Shown here piece by piece: positions 56,323 through 64,000 of a stretch of DNA of 64,000 bases. Position numbers and translations under genes: made by a program. The stretch covers positions 78,990 to 142,989 of the forward strand of contig NZ_JAPDIR010000012.1 in the NCBI RefSeq assembly GCF_029870595.1, in the 5' to 3' direction. The stretch is from Sphingomonas sp. CBMAI 2297 (GTDB lineage Bacteria > Pseudomonadota > Alphaproteobacteria > Sphingomonadales > Sphingomonadaceae). The notes under the pieces are model-generated. The model was given only the letters and a program-made list of their open reading frames with translations. It ran no database searches and was not told the origin of the DNA. The first letter of the stretch is position 1; the number at the start of each line of letters is the position of its first letter.

Positions 56323-57636
56323 ATGATGCGCCTGCTCCCGCTTCTCGCCGCCTTCCTGATCGCCGCGCCCGCTGCCGCGCCTGCCGCGCCGCTCCAGACC
56401 GTTCAGGCCGATCCCGCCTTCACCGCGCGACTCGGTGAACTGATCGCGATCCTGAACGGCGGCGGTGATTATGCGGCGTTCTTCACGCCCGCCTTCAAGG
56501 AGAAGGTGCCCAAGGCGATGTTCGACGAGGTCACTGCCCAGCTGAGCGCCGCCAACGGCAAGCCGGTCGCGATCCTGAGCGCCGCGCAGGAGACGCCGTG
56601 GCGCGCGAATGTCCGGGTCCAGTACCAGAAGGCGGTGGCCAATGTGCTGCTGGTCGTCGACCCGGCGCCGCCGCATCAGGTGGGCGGGCTGCTCGTCCGC
56701 GGATTCGAAAGCGCGGAGAAGACGCTGCCGGAGGTCGAGCGCGCCTTTGCCGCGCTGCCCGGCGATGTCGGCTATGCGATCGCGAAACTGGGCGGCGGCG
56801 CGCCGCAGCTGCTCGCCGGGCGCAATGCCGACAAACCCTATGCGATCGGATCGGCGTTCAAGCTGGTGATACTCGCCGAGCTGGTCCGCGCGACCAATGC
56901 CGGCGAGCGCAAATGGGACGATCTCGTCACGCTGGACGGCGGCCCGCTGCCCGGCGGCGGCTATTCCGGCAAGCCCAAGGGCACTCAGGTGAGCCTGCGC
57001 GAGCTCGCCGCCCAGATGATCTCGATCAGCGACAACAGCGCGACCGACATTCTGCTGAAGGCGCTGGGCCGCGAGAAGGTGGAAGCGATGATGCCGGTGC
57101 TCGGCATTGCCGATCCGGCGCGCAACCGGCCGTTCCTGGGCACGCTCGAGCTGTTCAAGCTGAAGGGCGTCGCGGGGCTGGGCGAACGCTATCTGAAGCT
57201 CGACGAAGCCGGGCGGCGCAAGCTGCTCGACGGCGAAGTGGCCGGCGTGCCCAATATCCTGATCGATGCGACCAGCTTCACCAGGAAGATCCCGAAGCTG
57301 ATCGACACGTTCGAATGGTTCGAGAGCCCGAACGACCTGATCCGGGTGATGGACTGGCTGCGGCGGAACACCGAGGGCGCGGCCGGCGCCGAGGCGCGCA
57401 GGATCCTGTCGATCAACCCCGGCATCGGCCCCGATGCGCGCGGCAAGTGGCAATGGGTCGGCTACAAGGGCGGATCGGAGCCCGGCGTGATGAACATGAC
57501 CCTGCTGCTCCAGGCGCGGAATGGCGACTGGTACGTCGTCACCGGCAGCTGGAACGACGTGCAGAAGGCCGTCGATGAGGGCCGCTTCGCATCGCTGATC
57601 GGCAGGACGGCGGAACTGGCCGCGCCGGCGCCCTGA
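56323..57636 (+). CDS. Serine hydrolase of the class A beta-lactamase fold
   Basis: A 437-residue secreted protein (signal peptide in the first 20 residues). Residues about 25-120 form a small alpha/beta domain like DUF3887 (FTARLGELIAILNGGGDYAAFF). The rest is a beta-lactamase-fold domain with SxxK as SAFK (IGSAFKLVILAELV), SDN in MISISDNSATD and KGG in VGYKGGSEPG. The Glu166 region typical of true class A enzymes is not evident, so a penicillin-binding or esterase role is as likely. The ATG at 56323 or 56326 starts the gene. Confidence 0.85.
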   Translation: MMRLLPLLAAFLIAAPAAAPAAPLQTVQADPAFTARLGELIAILNGGGDYAAFFTPAFKEKVPKAMFDEVTAQLSAANGKPVAILSAAQETPWRANVRVQYQKAVANVLLVVDPAPPHQVGGLLVRGFESAEKTLPEVERAFAALPGDVGYAIAKLGGGAPQLLAGRNADKPYAIGSAFKLVILAELVRATNAGERKWDDLVTLDGGPLPGGGYSGKPKGTQVSLRELAAQMISISDNSATDILLKALGREKVEAMMPVLGIADPARNRPFLGTLELFKLKGVAGLGERYLKLDEAGRRKLLDGEVAGVPNILIDATSFTRKIPKLIDTFEWFESPNDLIRVMDWLRRNTEGAAGAEARRILSINPGIGPDARGKWQWVGYKGGSEPGVMNMTLLLQARNGDWYVVTGSWNDVQKAVDEGRFASLIGRTAELAAPAP

Positions 57637-57640
57637 TCCC

Positions 57641-57904
57641 TCAGATCTCGCCGCGCATCCGCCGCTTGTGATACTTGGCGCGCGCGCCGATGCCGAAGAG
57701 CATCAGCGCGAAGCCGGCGACGATCGCGGCCAGCGTGACGATGTTCGGGACCGGCGTCCAATAGGCGTTGACCAGGATCAGCGCCGAGCCAAGCATCGCC
57801 AGCGCGACGCCGGTGCGGCGAACGCCCCTGGCCACCTGCATCAGCTCGCGCCGATAGGCGCGGCGCTGCTCGGGATCGCGCAGATCGGGAATCGGCCGGC
57901 TCAA
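57641..57904 (-). CDS. Small two-helix membrane protein
   Basis: An 87-residue protein with two membrane helices (VALAMLGSALILVNAYW, NIVTLAAIVAGFALMLFGIGA) between basic ends. No family is named. It overlaps the end of the AIM24 gene (57901) by four bases (ATGA) and is probably co-translated with it. It converges on the serine hydrolase with four bases between stops. Confidence 0.75.
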   Translation of the reverse strand: MSRPIPDLRDPEQRRAYRRELMQVARGVRRTGVALAMLGSALILVNAYWTPVPNIVTLAAIVAGFALMLFGIGARAKYHKRRMRGEI

Positions 57905-58734
57905 CGATTGCCCCCGATCAGGTCGCCGATCCCGCCCAGCACCGAGCCTTCGCCGCGATTCTGCCCGCCATGGGAACTCGCCGCCGCCATCATCCGTCCG
58001 GCAAGGCGCGAGAAGGGCAGCGACTGGATCCAGACCTTGCCCGGGCCGCGCAGCCGCGCGAAGAACAGGCCCTCGCCGCCAAAGATCGCGCTGCGCACTC
58101 CGCCCGCGCCGACCAGGTCGAAATCCACCGAAGGCGTGAAAGCGGCGACGCAGCCGGTATCGACGTGCAGTTCCTCGCCCGGGGCCAGCTCGCGCTCGAC
58201 GACCATGCCGCCGAACTGGACGAACACCCAGCCATCGCCGTCGAGCTTCTGCATGATGAAGCCCTCGCCGCCGAACAGGCCGGTCATGACCCGGCGCTGG
58301 AAGGCGATGCCCATCGACACGCCCTTGGCGGCGCAGAGGAACGCGTCTTTCTGGCAGATCAGCGTGCCGCCGACCGAATCGAGCTTCAGCGGCACGATCG
58401 CACCCGGCACCGGCGCCGCGAAGGCGACGCGCGCCTTGCCCGAGCCGTTATGGGTGAAGACGGTGGTGAACAGGCTCTCGCCCGTGACCAGCCGCTTGCC
58501 GGCGCCGAGCAGCGCGCCCATGAAGCCGCCGCCCTGCGCGCCGCTGCCGTCGCCGAACACGGTGGTCATTCCCACCGCCGCATCCTTCCACACCAGCGCC
58601 CCCGCCTCGGCCACCGCGCTCTCGCCCGGATCGAGCTCGATCTCGACGAACTGGAGCTCCTGCCCCTTGATCTCGAAATCGATATCGTCGGCGATGCCGG
58701 CGCTGCGGCTGTGGCTCCAGGGACTTTGCGGCAT
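57901..58734 (-). CDS. AIM24 / TIGR00266-family protein
   Basis: A 277-residue beta-rich protein of the AIM24 group: IKGQELQFVEIELDPGESAVAEAGALVWKDA, FMGALLGAGKRLVTGESLF, FGGEGFIMQKLDGDGWVFVQFGG and GEELHVDTGCVAAFTPSVDFD. Family function is not established in bacteria. The ATG at 58734 has a proper aggag nine bases upstream; a GTG at 58752 does not. Confidence 0.88.
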   Translation of the reverse strand: MPQSPWSHSRSAGIADDIDFEIKGQELQFVEIELDPGESAVAEAGALVWKDAAVGMTTVFGDGSGAQGGGFMGALLGAGKRLVTGESLFTTVFTHNGSGKARVAFAAPVPGAIVPLKLDSVGGTLICQKDAFLCAAKGVSMGIAFQRRVMTGLFGGEGFIMQKLDGDGWVFVQFGGMVVERELAPGEELHVDTGCVAAFTPSVDFDLVGAGGVRSAIFGGEGLFFARLRGPGKVWIQSLPFSRLAGRMMAAASSHGGQNRGEGSVLGGIGDLIGGNR

Positions 58735-58850
58735 GTTCCAGTTCTCCTGCACTCGGCCCGAGCCTAGCCGGTCCTCCGGTTCGATGCCATTTGTTCTGGA
58801 TTGTTCGGGCGTAGTGTGCGGAGATATTCCGGTAGCAACGGAGAAGCGGA

Positions 58851-60002
58851 ATGCGAGCTTTGATCGTGCTGACGGCGATGACCGCAGCGGTGCCCGTGGA
58901 GGCGCAGGAAAATCACCAGGATACGGTTCCGACGATCATGGTCACCGGCAGCCCGCTGGCCGAGACCGGCAGGAAGCTCAAGGATTGCCTAGCGCGCCGC
59001 TGCACGCCCAAGGAAGACATCGCGGCATCGCTCGCCCATGCCGAGAACCAGTATCTCGCCGGCGACTATGAAGGCGCGCGCGCGACGCTTTCCCGATCGC
59101 ACAATCGCAACGCGCGCTACGCCAAGGCATATCCGGTCGAAGTCTCCGACCTTCAGCGCGCCTATGGGAGCGTGACCGACATCGCCGGCCTTCCCGAAAA
59201 TGGCCGGGTGCTCCAGATTTTCGCGTTCGAGACGCTGCGTGCCGGCCAGGGCGGAACGAGCGAGAGCGCGCTCGACCAGCTGCTGCTCACTGGCGACGCT
59301 TCACTCACCACCGGCCGCCTGACGCGCGCGATGGACGTCTATCGCAAGGTCGAACGCAAGGCGCGCGAGTCAGGACAGCTACAGGTCCAGGGCCGGGCGA
59401 TGCTGCGCCAGGCGGGAACCTATACCACGCTCGCCACGCGCGCGGCGGGCTATGACGATCTCGCGCGCCGCCAGATCGAGCGGATCGAACAGACCAGCGC
59501 ACCCGAGCTCGCCACCTATCGCATCGCCGCCGGGATGCTGCGTGCTCGCCTGGCAGCGTCCAAGGGCGGCGAAGCGTCGATCGACAAGGCGATCGCCACG
59601 CTGCCCGCCAAGGGCAAGGCCAGGCTGGTCCCGTTCTACGATCCGCCGCTGCTGCCGGCCGACCCGGGCATTGGCGTGGCGCCGCCCAGCGATCCCGAAT
59701 GGATCGACCTGCGCTACCGCGTCGATGCGTCGGGGCGTGTGCACGATGTCGAGCAGCTGCGCGGCTCCGCGCACCTCACCGGCGACTGGGCCAGGCATGT
59801 CCGGACATCGGTCGCTCGTCGGCGTTATGTGCCGATGGATTTCGGAACGGACGGCGACGACCTGGTTCGAATCGAACGCTTCACCCTGGTATTCGATGCC
59901 TTTGCGGGCACGGGCACGCACATCAGCGGCCGAGCGGACGCGGCGCGGATAGTAGCGCTCGACCTCACTCCAGGCGCAGGCGAGAGGTCGGCCAGCCGAT
60001 AG
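58851..60002 (+). CDS. Secreted TPR-like protein with TonB-like C terminus
   Basis: A 383-residue protein with a signal peptide (MRALIVLTAMTAAVPVEAQ). The middle is helical with TPR-like spacing (AHAENQYLAGDYEGARATL, ALDQLLLTGDASLTTGRLTRAMDVYRKV). The C-terminal third (WIDLRYRVDASGRVHDVEQL, WARHVRTSVARRRYVPM) resembles the TonB C-terminal domain. VTGSPLAETG near the N terminus is TonB-box-like but not decisive. Function is unknown. Confidence 0.75.
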   Translation: MRALIVLTAMTAAVPVEAQENHQDTVPTIMVTGSPLAETGRKLKDCLARRCTPKEDIAASLAHAENQYLAGDYEGARATLSRSHNRNARYAKAYPVEVSDLQRAYGSVTDIAGLPENGRVLQIFAFETLRAGQGGTSESALDQLLLTGDASLTTGRLTRAMDVYRKVERKARESGQLQVQGRAMLRQAGTYTTLATRAAGYDDLARRQIERIEQTSAPELATYRIAAGMLRARLAASKGGEASIDKAIATLPAKGKARLVPFYDPPLLPADPGIGVAPPSDPEWIDLRYRVDASGRVHDVEQLRGSAHLTGDWARHVRTSVARRRYVPMDFGTDGDDLVRIERFTLVFDAFAGTGTHISGRADAARIVALDLTPGAGERSASR

Positions 60003-60052
60003 GACCAGCCCCGTTGCCGATCCGTCTCCCGCTGCGCAGGCGGGGAACCTGC

Positions 60053-60844
60053 TCATGCCGCGAGCGCGTCGACCAGCGTCTTCACTTTCTTCTGCCGCCA
60101 CTGGGGCAGAGGCGCGACCAGCCAATAGCCGAGCTTCGAGCTCTTGGGCTCGCCGACGACCACGACCCGGCCCGATTCGATGTCGCTGCGCGCCAGCAGC
60201 TCGGGCACGGTCGCGCGCCCCAGCCCCTCGGCCGCCGCGTCGAGCGCGAGCCCCGCATCGGCGACCCGCACCAGCGAGCCGGCATCCTCGGCCATGCAGC
60301 CGGGCCAGGAGATGCGCACGTCGATGCTGCCACCCGGTCGCTCGACCGTAATCATCCCGTCGCTCTCCAGCGCCTCGCCCTCATGCTCGCCGGGGCCCTC
60401 GCCCCAGCGGATGGCGAGGTCGAGATTGGCCTCGGTGAAGTCGATCGCCTCATCGGCGGGGACGAGCATGAAGCGCAGGTCGCTGTCCTCGCGCGCGATC
60501 TCGGCCAGGCGCGGCATCAGCCATTTCGCGGTCAGGTCGCGCGGCGCGGCGATGGTCAGCGACTTGGACGATTGCCCCGCCTGCATCGCGCGCACGCTCT
60601 CCTCGAACTGGAGGAAGCCCGCCCGTAGCGCGGCCAGCCCGGCCTCGGCCTCGGGAGTCAGCTCCAGCCCCTTGGTGGTGCGGCGGAACAGGACGACGCC
60701 CAGCGTATCCTCCAGCGCGCGAATCTGCTGGCCGACTGCCGCCGGCGTCACCGCCAGCTCGTCCGCCGCGCGCGTGAAGCTCAGGTGCCGCGCCGCCGCG
60801 TCGAGCACGCGCAGGCCGTTCAGGGGCAGATGCGTCCGCTTCAT
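60053..60844 (-). CDS. LysR-family transcriptional regulator
   Basis: A 263-residue LysR protein, shorter than the usual 290-310. The helix-turn-helix PLNGLRVLDAAARHLSFTRAADELAVTPAAVGQQIRALEDTLGVVLFRR is of the GcvA type. The substrate-binding domain is present though reduced (SLTIAAPRDLTAKWLMPRLAEI, LDLAIRWGEG). Its ATG overlaps the apaG stop (ATGA at 60844-60841), so it is the last gene of metZ-apaG-lysR. Confidence 0.9.
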   Translation of the reverse strand: MKRTHLPLNGLRVLDAAARHLSFTRAADELAVTPAAVGQQIRALEDTLGVVLFRRTTKGLELTPEAEAGLAALRAGFLQFEESVRAMQAGQSSKSLTIAAPRDLTAKWLMPRLAEIAREDSDLRFMLVPADEAIDFTEANLDLAIRWGEGPGEHEGEALESDGMITVERPGGSIDVRISWPGCMAEDAGSLVRVADAGLALDAAAEGLGRATVPELLARSDIESGRVVVVGEPKSSKLGYWLVAPLPQWRQKKVKTLVDALAA

Positions 60845-61239
60845 TCCGCCACCGCCGGCGCCGTGAGCGCGAACTTCGGAATGGCGACGTCGAACGCCGA
60901 GCCATCCTCCCCGATCATGTGATAGCTGCCCTGCATATTCCCCATCGGCGTGCTCAGCGGGCAGCCCGAGACATAGTCGAAGCTCGCCCCCGGCGCGATC
61001 ATCGGCTGCTCGCCGACCACGCCCTCGCCCTCCACCGTATGGCGCGCGCCGCGGCCGTCGGTGATGATCCAGTGGCGCGTCAGGAGCTGCACCGTCATCG
61101 TCCCGCTATTCTCGATGCGGATGTGATAGGCCCAGAACCAGCGGCCGCGATCGGGCTCGCTCTGCTCGGGAAGATAGCTCACCGACACGCGCACGGTGAT
61201 CCCGCGCGTTTCCGCCGCATCGGTGAACAATGCGTCCAT
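60841..61239 (-). CDS. apaG: ApaG (DUF525) protein
   Basis: A 132-residue immunoglobulin-like protein of the ApaG family: ITVRVSVSYLPEQSEPDRGRWFWAYHIRIEN, LLTRHWIITDGRG, and the signature GCPLSTPMGNMQGSYHM. Bacterial ApaG is linked to Mg/Co tolerance and ApaH; the biochemical role is uncertain. It overlaps metZ by one base (TGATG at 61241-61237) and lysR by four. Confidence 0.94.
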   Translation of the reverse strand: MDALFTDAAETRGITVRVSVSYLPEQSEPDRGRWFWAYHIRIENSGTMTVQLLTRHWIITDGRGARHTVEGEGVVGEQPMIAPGASFDYVSGCPLSTPMGNMQGSYHMIGEDGSAFDVAIPKFALTAPAVAE

Positions 61240-62447
61240 CACAATCCGGCGGCCCTCAGCGCCTGGTCCAGATCGGCGATCACGTCCTCGGAATCCTCCA
61301 GCCCGACATTCAGGCGCAGCATGCCCTCGGTCACGCCCATCTCCAAGCGCTTCTCCTCGGCCACGCTCGAATGGGTGGTGGAGGCCGGATGCGTCATCAG
61401 CGAGCGCGAATCGCCGATATTGTTCGAGATGTCGACCAGCTCGAGCGCGTCGAGCAGCGCGTGCGCCTGCTTGCGGCCGCCATCGACCTCGAACGAGAAG
61501 ATCGGGCCCGCCGCGTCCATCTGGCGGTTGAAGAGGTTGTGCTGCGGGTGGCTGGGCAGCGCCGGGAAGTTGATCCGTGGCACGCGCGCCTCCAGGAAGC
61601 TGCCCACCTTCAGCGCATTCTCGCTCTGCCGGCGGATGCGCAGGTCGAGCGTCTCCAGCCCCTTGAGCACCACCCAGGCGTTGAACGGCGACAGCGTCGG
61701 CCCGGTGTTGCGCGTGAAGGGCAGCAGCACGTCGTTGATGAAGGCCGAGGAGCCGGCGACCGCGCCGGCGAGCACGCGGCCCTGCCCGTCCATCATCTTG
61801 GTCGCCGAATAGGCGACGACGTCCGCGCCGAATTCGAGCGGGCGCTGCAGCGCGGGCGTGGCGAAGGCATTGTCGACCACGCTGGTGATGCCGTGCCTGC
61901 GGGCGATGGCGCACACCGCTTCCAGGTCGACCACGTCCATCGTCGGATTGGCGGGCGTCTCGAAGAAGAAGACCTTGGTGTTCGGGCGCACCGCGTCGGC
62001 GAACTGCTGCGGATCGCGCGCGTCGATCACCGTGGTCTCCACGCCGAAGCGGGGGAGCAGGCTGTCGGTCAGCCAGCGGCAGGAACCGAAGGCGGCGCGG
62101 CCCTGGACGATATGGTCGCCCGCGCTCACCTGGCAGAGGATCGCCGCCGTCATCGCCGCCATGCCCGAGGACATGGTGCGGCAGGCCTCGGCGCCTTCGA
62201 GCAGCGCGATCCGCTCCTCGAGCATCTCCACCGTCGGGTTCTGCAGGCGCGAATAGGTCATGCCCTGCTGCTCGCCCGCGAAGCGCGCGGCGGCGTCGCC
62301 GGCGCAATCATAGGCATAGCCGGACGTGAGGAACATCGCCTCGCTCGTCTCGCCCCATTCCGAACGCGCGGTCCCCCCACGCACGGCCTGGGTGGCGGGT
62401 TTCCAGTTGCGGGTTACGCTGCGGTCTTGGCCGGTACGACGCTTCAT
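61239..62447 (-). CDS. metZ: O-succinylhomoserine sulfhydrylase
   Basis: A 402-residue Cys/Met-metabolism PLP enzyme that makes homocysteine from O-succinylhomoserine and sulfide. Signatures: YSRLQNPTVEMLEERIALLEGAEACRTMSSGMAA and the PLP Lys in YSATKMMDGQGRVLAG. The ATG at 62447 is used (MKRRTGQDRSV); one at 62489 is less likely. The 108-bp divergent leader to the PMT gene shows no convincing SAM riboswitch. Confidence 0.93.
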   Translation of the reverse strand: MKRRTGQDRSVTRNWKPATQAVRGGTARSEWGETSEAMFLTSGYAYDCAGDAAARFAGEQQGMTYSRLQNPTVEMLEERIALLEGAEACRTMSSGMAAMTAAILCQVSAGDHIVQGRAAFGSCRWLTDSLLPRFGVETTVIDARDPQQFADAVRPNTKVFFFETPANPTMDVVDLEAVCAIARRHGITSVVDNAFATPALQRPLEFGADVVAYSATKMMDGQGRVLAGAVAGSSAFINDVLLPFTRNTGPTLSPFNAWVVLKGLETLDLRIRRQSENALKVGSFLEARVPRINFPALPSHPQHNLFNRQMDAAGPIFSFEVDGGRKQAHALLDALELVDISNNIGDSRSLMTHPASTTHSSVAEEKRLEMGVTEGMLRLNVGLEDSEDVIADLDQALRAAGL

Positions 62448-62555
62448 AGTGCGGGATGCTTTGCGGCTGAGGGAACGGGGCGTCAACACCGCTCGTCACT
62501 TGGGCGCCGACAAGTCCTGCTTCGTCGCTGCGCGAATCCGGAAACCAAGTTCAGC

Positions 62556-63893
62556 ATGACGGCTGCGAAACGCTCGGCTAATCAACGCGCCATGCTCGAT
62601 CGCCTCAAGGCCCTGCAGGACCGCCCCTGGCTCGTCGCCCTGCTCCTCGCCGTTGCCGTGCAGGCGCTGTTCCTGGTCCATCTCGACCAGCCGAGCGTGA
62701 TCATGTTCGACGAGGTGCACTACCTGCCCGCCGCCCAGGCGCTGCTCGACCTGTCGGGCCCGCGCAACGTCGAGCATCCGATGCTCGGCAAGGAACTGAT
62801 CGCGGCCGGCATGGCGCTGCTCGGCGACAATCCCTTTGGCTGGCGCATCGCCTCGACGCTGGCGGGCACCGCCACGGTGCTCGGCGTCTTCGCGTTCCTC
62901 TGGCTGCTCGCCGGCACCATGCGCACCGCGCTGGTCGGCGCCGTGCTCACCACGCTCAACCAGACCGTCTATGTCCAGGCGCGCACCGGGATGCTCGACA
63001 TCTTCCTCGGCGCCTTCCTGGTCTGGGCGCTGGTGATGCTGCTCTGGTCGATGCAGGGAAGCGGCAGGGCGGTGTGGTGGCGCTGGATCGCCGGCAGCGC
63101 GCTGCTCGGCTGCGTCACCGCGGTCAAATGGGCGGGCGTGCCCTATATCGTGCTCGCCGCCCTGGCATTTCTCGTGATCCGCGCGCGCGACGCGCGCCTG
63201 GCGAAGAAACCGATCCTCTCGGCGCTTTCGGGCAAGGAGCAGCGCCATTGGGCCGGCCTGCCCGCCGTCCCGGCGATCCTGGCGATGGGCGTGGTGAGCG
63301 TGATCACCTATTTCATCACCTTCGCGCCGGCCTTCTTCTACACCACCGATCCGCTGACCTCGCTTTCCGGCCTGTTCAGCCAGCAGATCCACATGTGGCA
63401 GATGCAGACGCAGATCCTGCCGCACCACACCTATCAGTCCAGCTGGTGGAGCTGGCCGCTGATGCTGCGGCCGATCTGGTATTTCTACGAATGGGATCGC
63501 GGCGCCCAGCGCGGCGTGCTGCTGATCGGCAATCCGCTGATCATGTGGGGCGGCCTGGTCGCGGTGGCGGCCTGTTACTGGGCGTGGTTCAAGGACAGGG
63601 CGATCCGGCCGCTGGCGATGGCGCTGCTATGGACGGCCTCGCTGGCGATCTATGTCGTCATCCCCAAGTCGATCGGCTTCTATTATTACTATCATCCGAG
63701 CAGCATCTTCCTGTGCATGGCGCTGCCGATCGCCTTCCAGCATTTCGACCGCGGCCGGAACCGCGGCTGGGAGGAATGGTTCGCCGCGCTCTCGCTGTTG
63801 GTGTTCGGCTATTTCTATCCGATCCTCTCGGCCGCCCCGCTGGCGGACAGCCAGGGCTTCGTCCACTGGATGTGGATCGGCAGCTGGCGGTAG
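62556..63893 (+). CDS. PMT-family dolichyl-phosphate-mannose-type glycosyltransferase
   Basis: A 445-residue membrane glycosyltransferase of the PMT/GT39 group. About ten helices follow a short cytoplasmic start. The first periplasmic loop has the catalytic Asp-Glu (MFDEVHYLPAAQ) and then VEHPMLGKELIAAG, a hallmark of bacterial PMTs. It would transfer mannose from polyprenyl phosphate to Ser/Thr of secreted proteins, or to another acceptor. Starts at 62556 or 62592 are possible. A gtrA gene converges on it. Confidence 0.88.
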   Translation: MTAAKRSANQRAMLDRLKALQDRPWLVALLLAVAVQALFLVHLDQPSVIMFDEVHYLPAAQALLDLSGPRNVEHPMLGKELIAAGMALLGDNPFGWRIASTLAGTATVLGVFAFLWLLAGTMRTALVGAVLTTLNQTVYVQARTGMLDIFLGAFLVWALVMLLWSMQGSGRAVWWRWIAGSALLGCVTAVKWAGVPYIVLAALAFLVIRARDARLAKKPILSALSGKEQRHWAGLPAVPAILAMGVVSVITYFITFAPAFFYTTDPLTSLSGLFSQQIHMWQMQTQILPHHTYQSSWWSWPLMLRPIWYFYEWDRGAQRGVLLIGNPLIMWGGLVAVAACYWAWFKDRAIRPLAMALLWTASLAIYVVIPKSIGFYYYYHPSSIFLCMALPIAFQHFDRGRNRGWEEWFAALSLLVFGYFYPILSAAPLADSQGFVHWMWIGSWR

Positions 63894-63899
63894 CCAACG

Positions 63900-63920
63900 C
63901 CCCTCCCTTCCCGGGAGGGG
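63900..63920. repeat. Hairpin between converging PMT and gtrA genes
   Basis: cccctccc (63900-63907) pairs with gggagggg (63913-63920), loop ttccc. It lies seven bases after the PMT stop and may serve as a shared transcript end. Confidence 0.5.
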
Positions 63921-63924
63921 ACCG

Positions 63925-64000
63925 TCAGTACCGTCCCCAGACGAAGCGCGAGGACAGCGCGAAGTTCCAGACGGCGGCGACGGCGATGCCGGCCAGCGCC
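63925..64000 (-). CDS. GtrA-family membrane protein (C-terminal end, partial)
   Basis: Only the last 24 residues are in the window: they end WNFALSSRFVWGRY, the conserved last helix and tail of GtrA/DPMS-type flippases that move polyprenyl-phosphate sugars. The gene continues beyond the right edge. Its position next to the PMT-family transferase supports a shared glycosylation role. Confidence 0.75.
   Translation of the reverse strand, partial: ALAGIAVAAVWNFALSSRFVWGRY

Noticed and set aside
62448..62555. A SAM-II or SAM/SAH riboswitch upstream of metZ
   Set aside because: A small GCGG/CCGC stem can be drawn, but the conserved GCUAAA and P2 elements of SAM-II and the SAM/SAH core are missing. 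A covariance-model search (Infernal with the Rfam SAM models) would settle it.

Overview
The window is 64 kb of GC-rich, densely packed chromosome from an alphaproteobacterium, most probably a sphingomonad (Sphingomonas or a close relative). The basis is a GcrA-type cell-cycle regulator, a Caulobacter-style cpa/tad pilus locus, a petABC cytochrome bc1 operon, a split glyQ/glyS glycyl-tRNA synthetase, a linked argD-argF-hslO run and many translationally coupled (ATGA) gene pairs. The genus is inferred; no rRNA or tRNA gene is present to settle it. I saw no insertion sequence, prophage, CRISPR array or integrase. The unusual material is in small regulatory modules and dispersed palindromic repeats.

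Layout. 0-2.3 kb: a DUF1508 protein, an FAD oxidoreductase and a lipase-like hydrolase, all leftward. 2.3-10.8 kb: rightward tad/cpa genes cpaA-B-C-D-E-tadB-tadC without the motor ATPase cpaF or a pilin gene, then two paralogous membrane-anchored proteins. 11-17.8 kb: leftward glyQ-glyS-membrane protein-ppdK-chorismate-lyase-like gene. 17.8-21.2 kb: TraB/GumN lipoprotein, an ArsR/AHSA1 pair under a large palindrome, rplY and pth. 21.3-27 kb: AraC regulator and SDR, a DUF2306 protein divergent from a membrane LytTR regulator, and two lipoproteins. 27-34.4 kb: ychF, a secreted acetamidase-family protein, a membrane protein, a secreted peptidase-like hydrolase, a MerR regulator divergent from a glutaredoxin-MauE fusion across a mer-like operator, and an NPP-type phosphodiesterase. 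34.5-43.3 kb: MaoC dehydratase, apt, petABC, trmL-hemF-GNAT, two related membrane proteins and lipB. 43.3-51 kb: two secreted proteins, queE-queC, a DUF3617-like protein, hslO, argF, argD and an ABC-2 permease. 51-64 kb: gcrA, coq7, a chemoreceptor, parE, a beta-lactamase-fold hydrolase, an AIM24 protein, a TPR-like secreted protein, LysR-apaG-metZ, a PMT-family mannosyltransferase and the 3' end of a gtrA gene.

How the genes work together. The cpa/tad block builds an adhesive pilus but must take its motor ATPase and pilin from elsewhere. petABC supplies complex III and coq7 a ubiquinone step; the chorismate-lyase-like gene could feed the same quinone pathway. queE/queC make preQ0 for queuosine. 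argF/argD act in arginine synthesis and metZ in methionine synthesis. The most interesting self-contained unit is the MerR / glutaredoxin-MauE pair at 31.8-33.0 kb: its operator has the same 7-4-7 arms as the classical mer operator, yet the regulator has a CueR-like cysteine loop and no third cysteine, and the target is a membrane thiol-redox protein. Two families of palindromic repeats with conserved flanks recur between genes across the window, and one copy contains a possible start codon of hslO.
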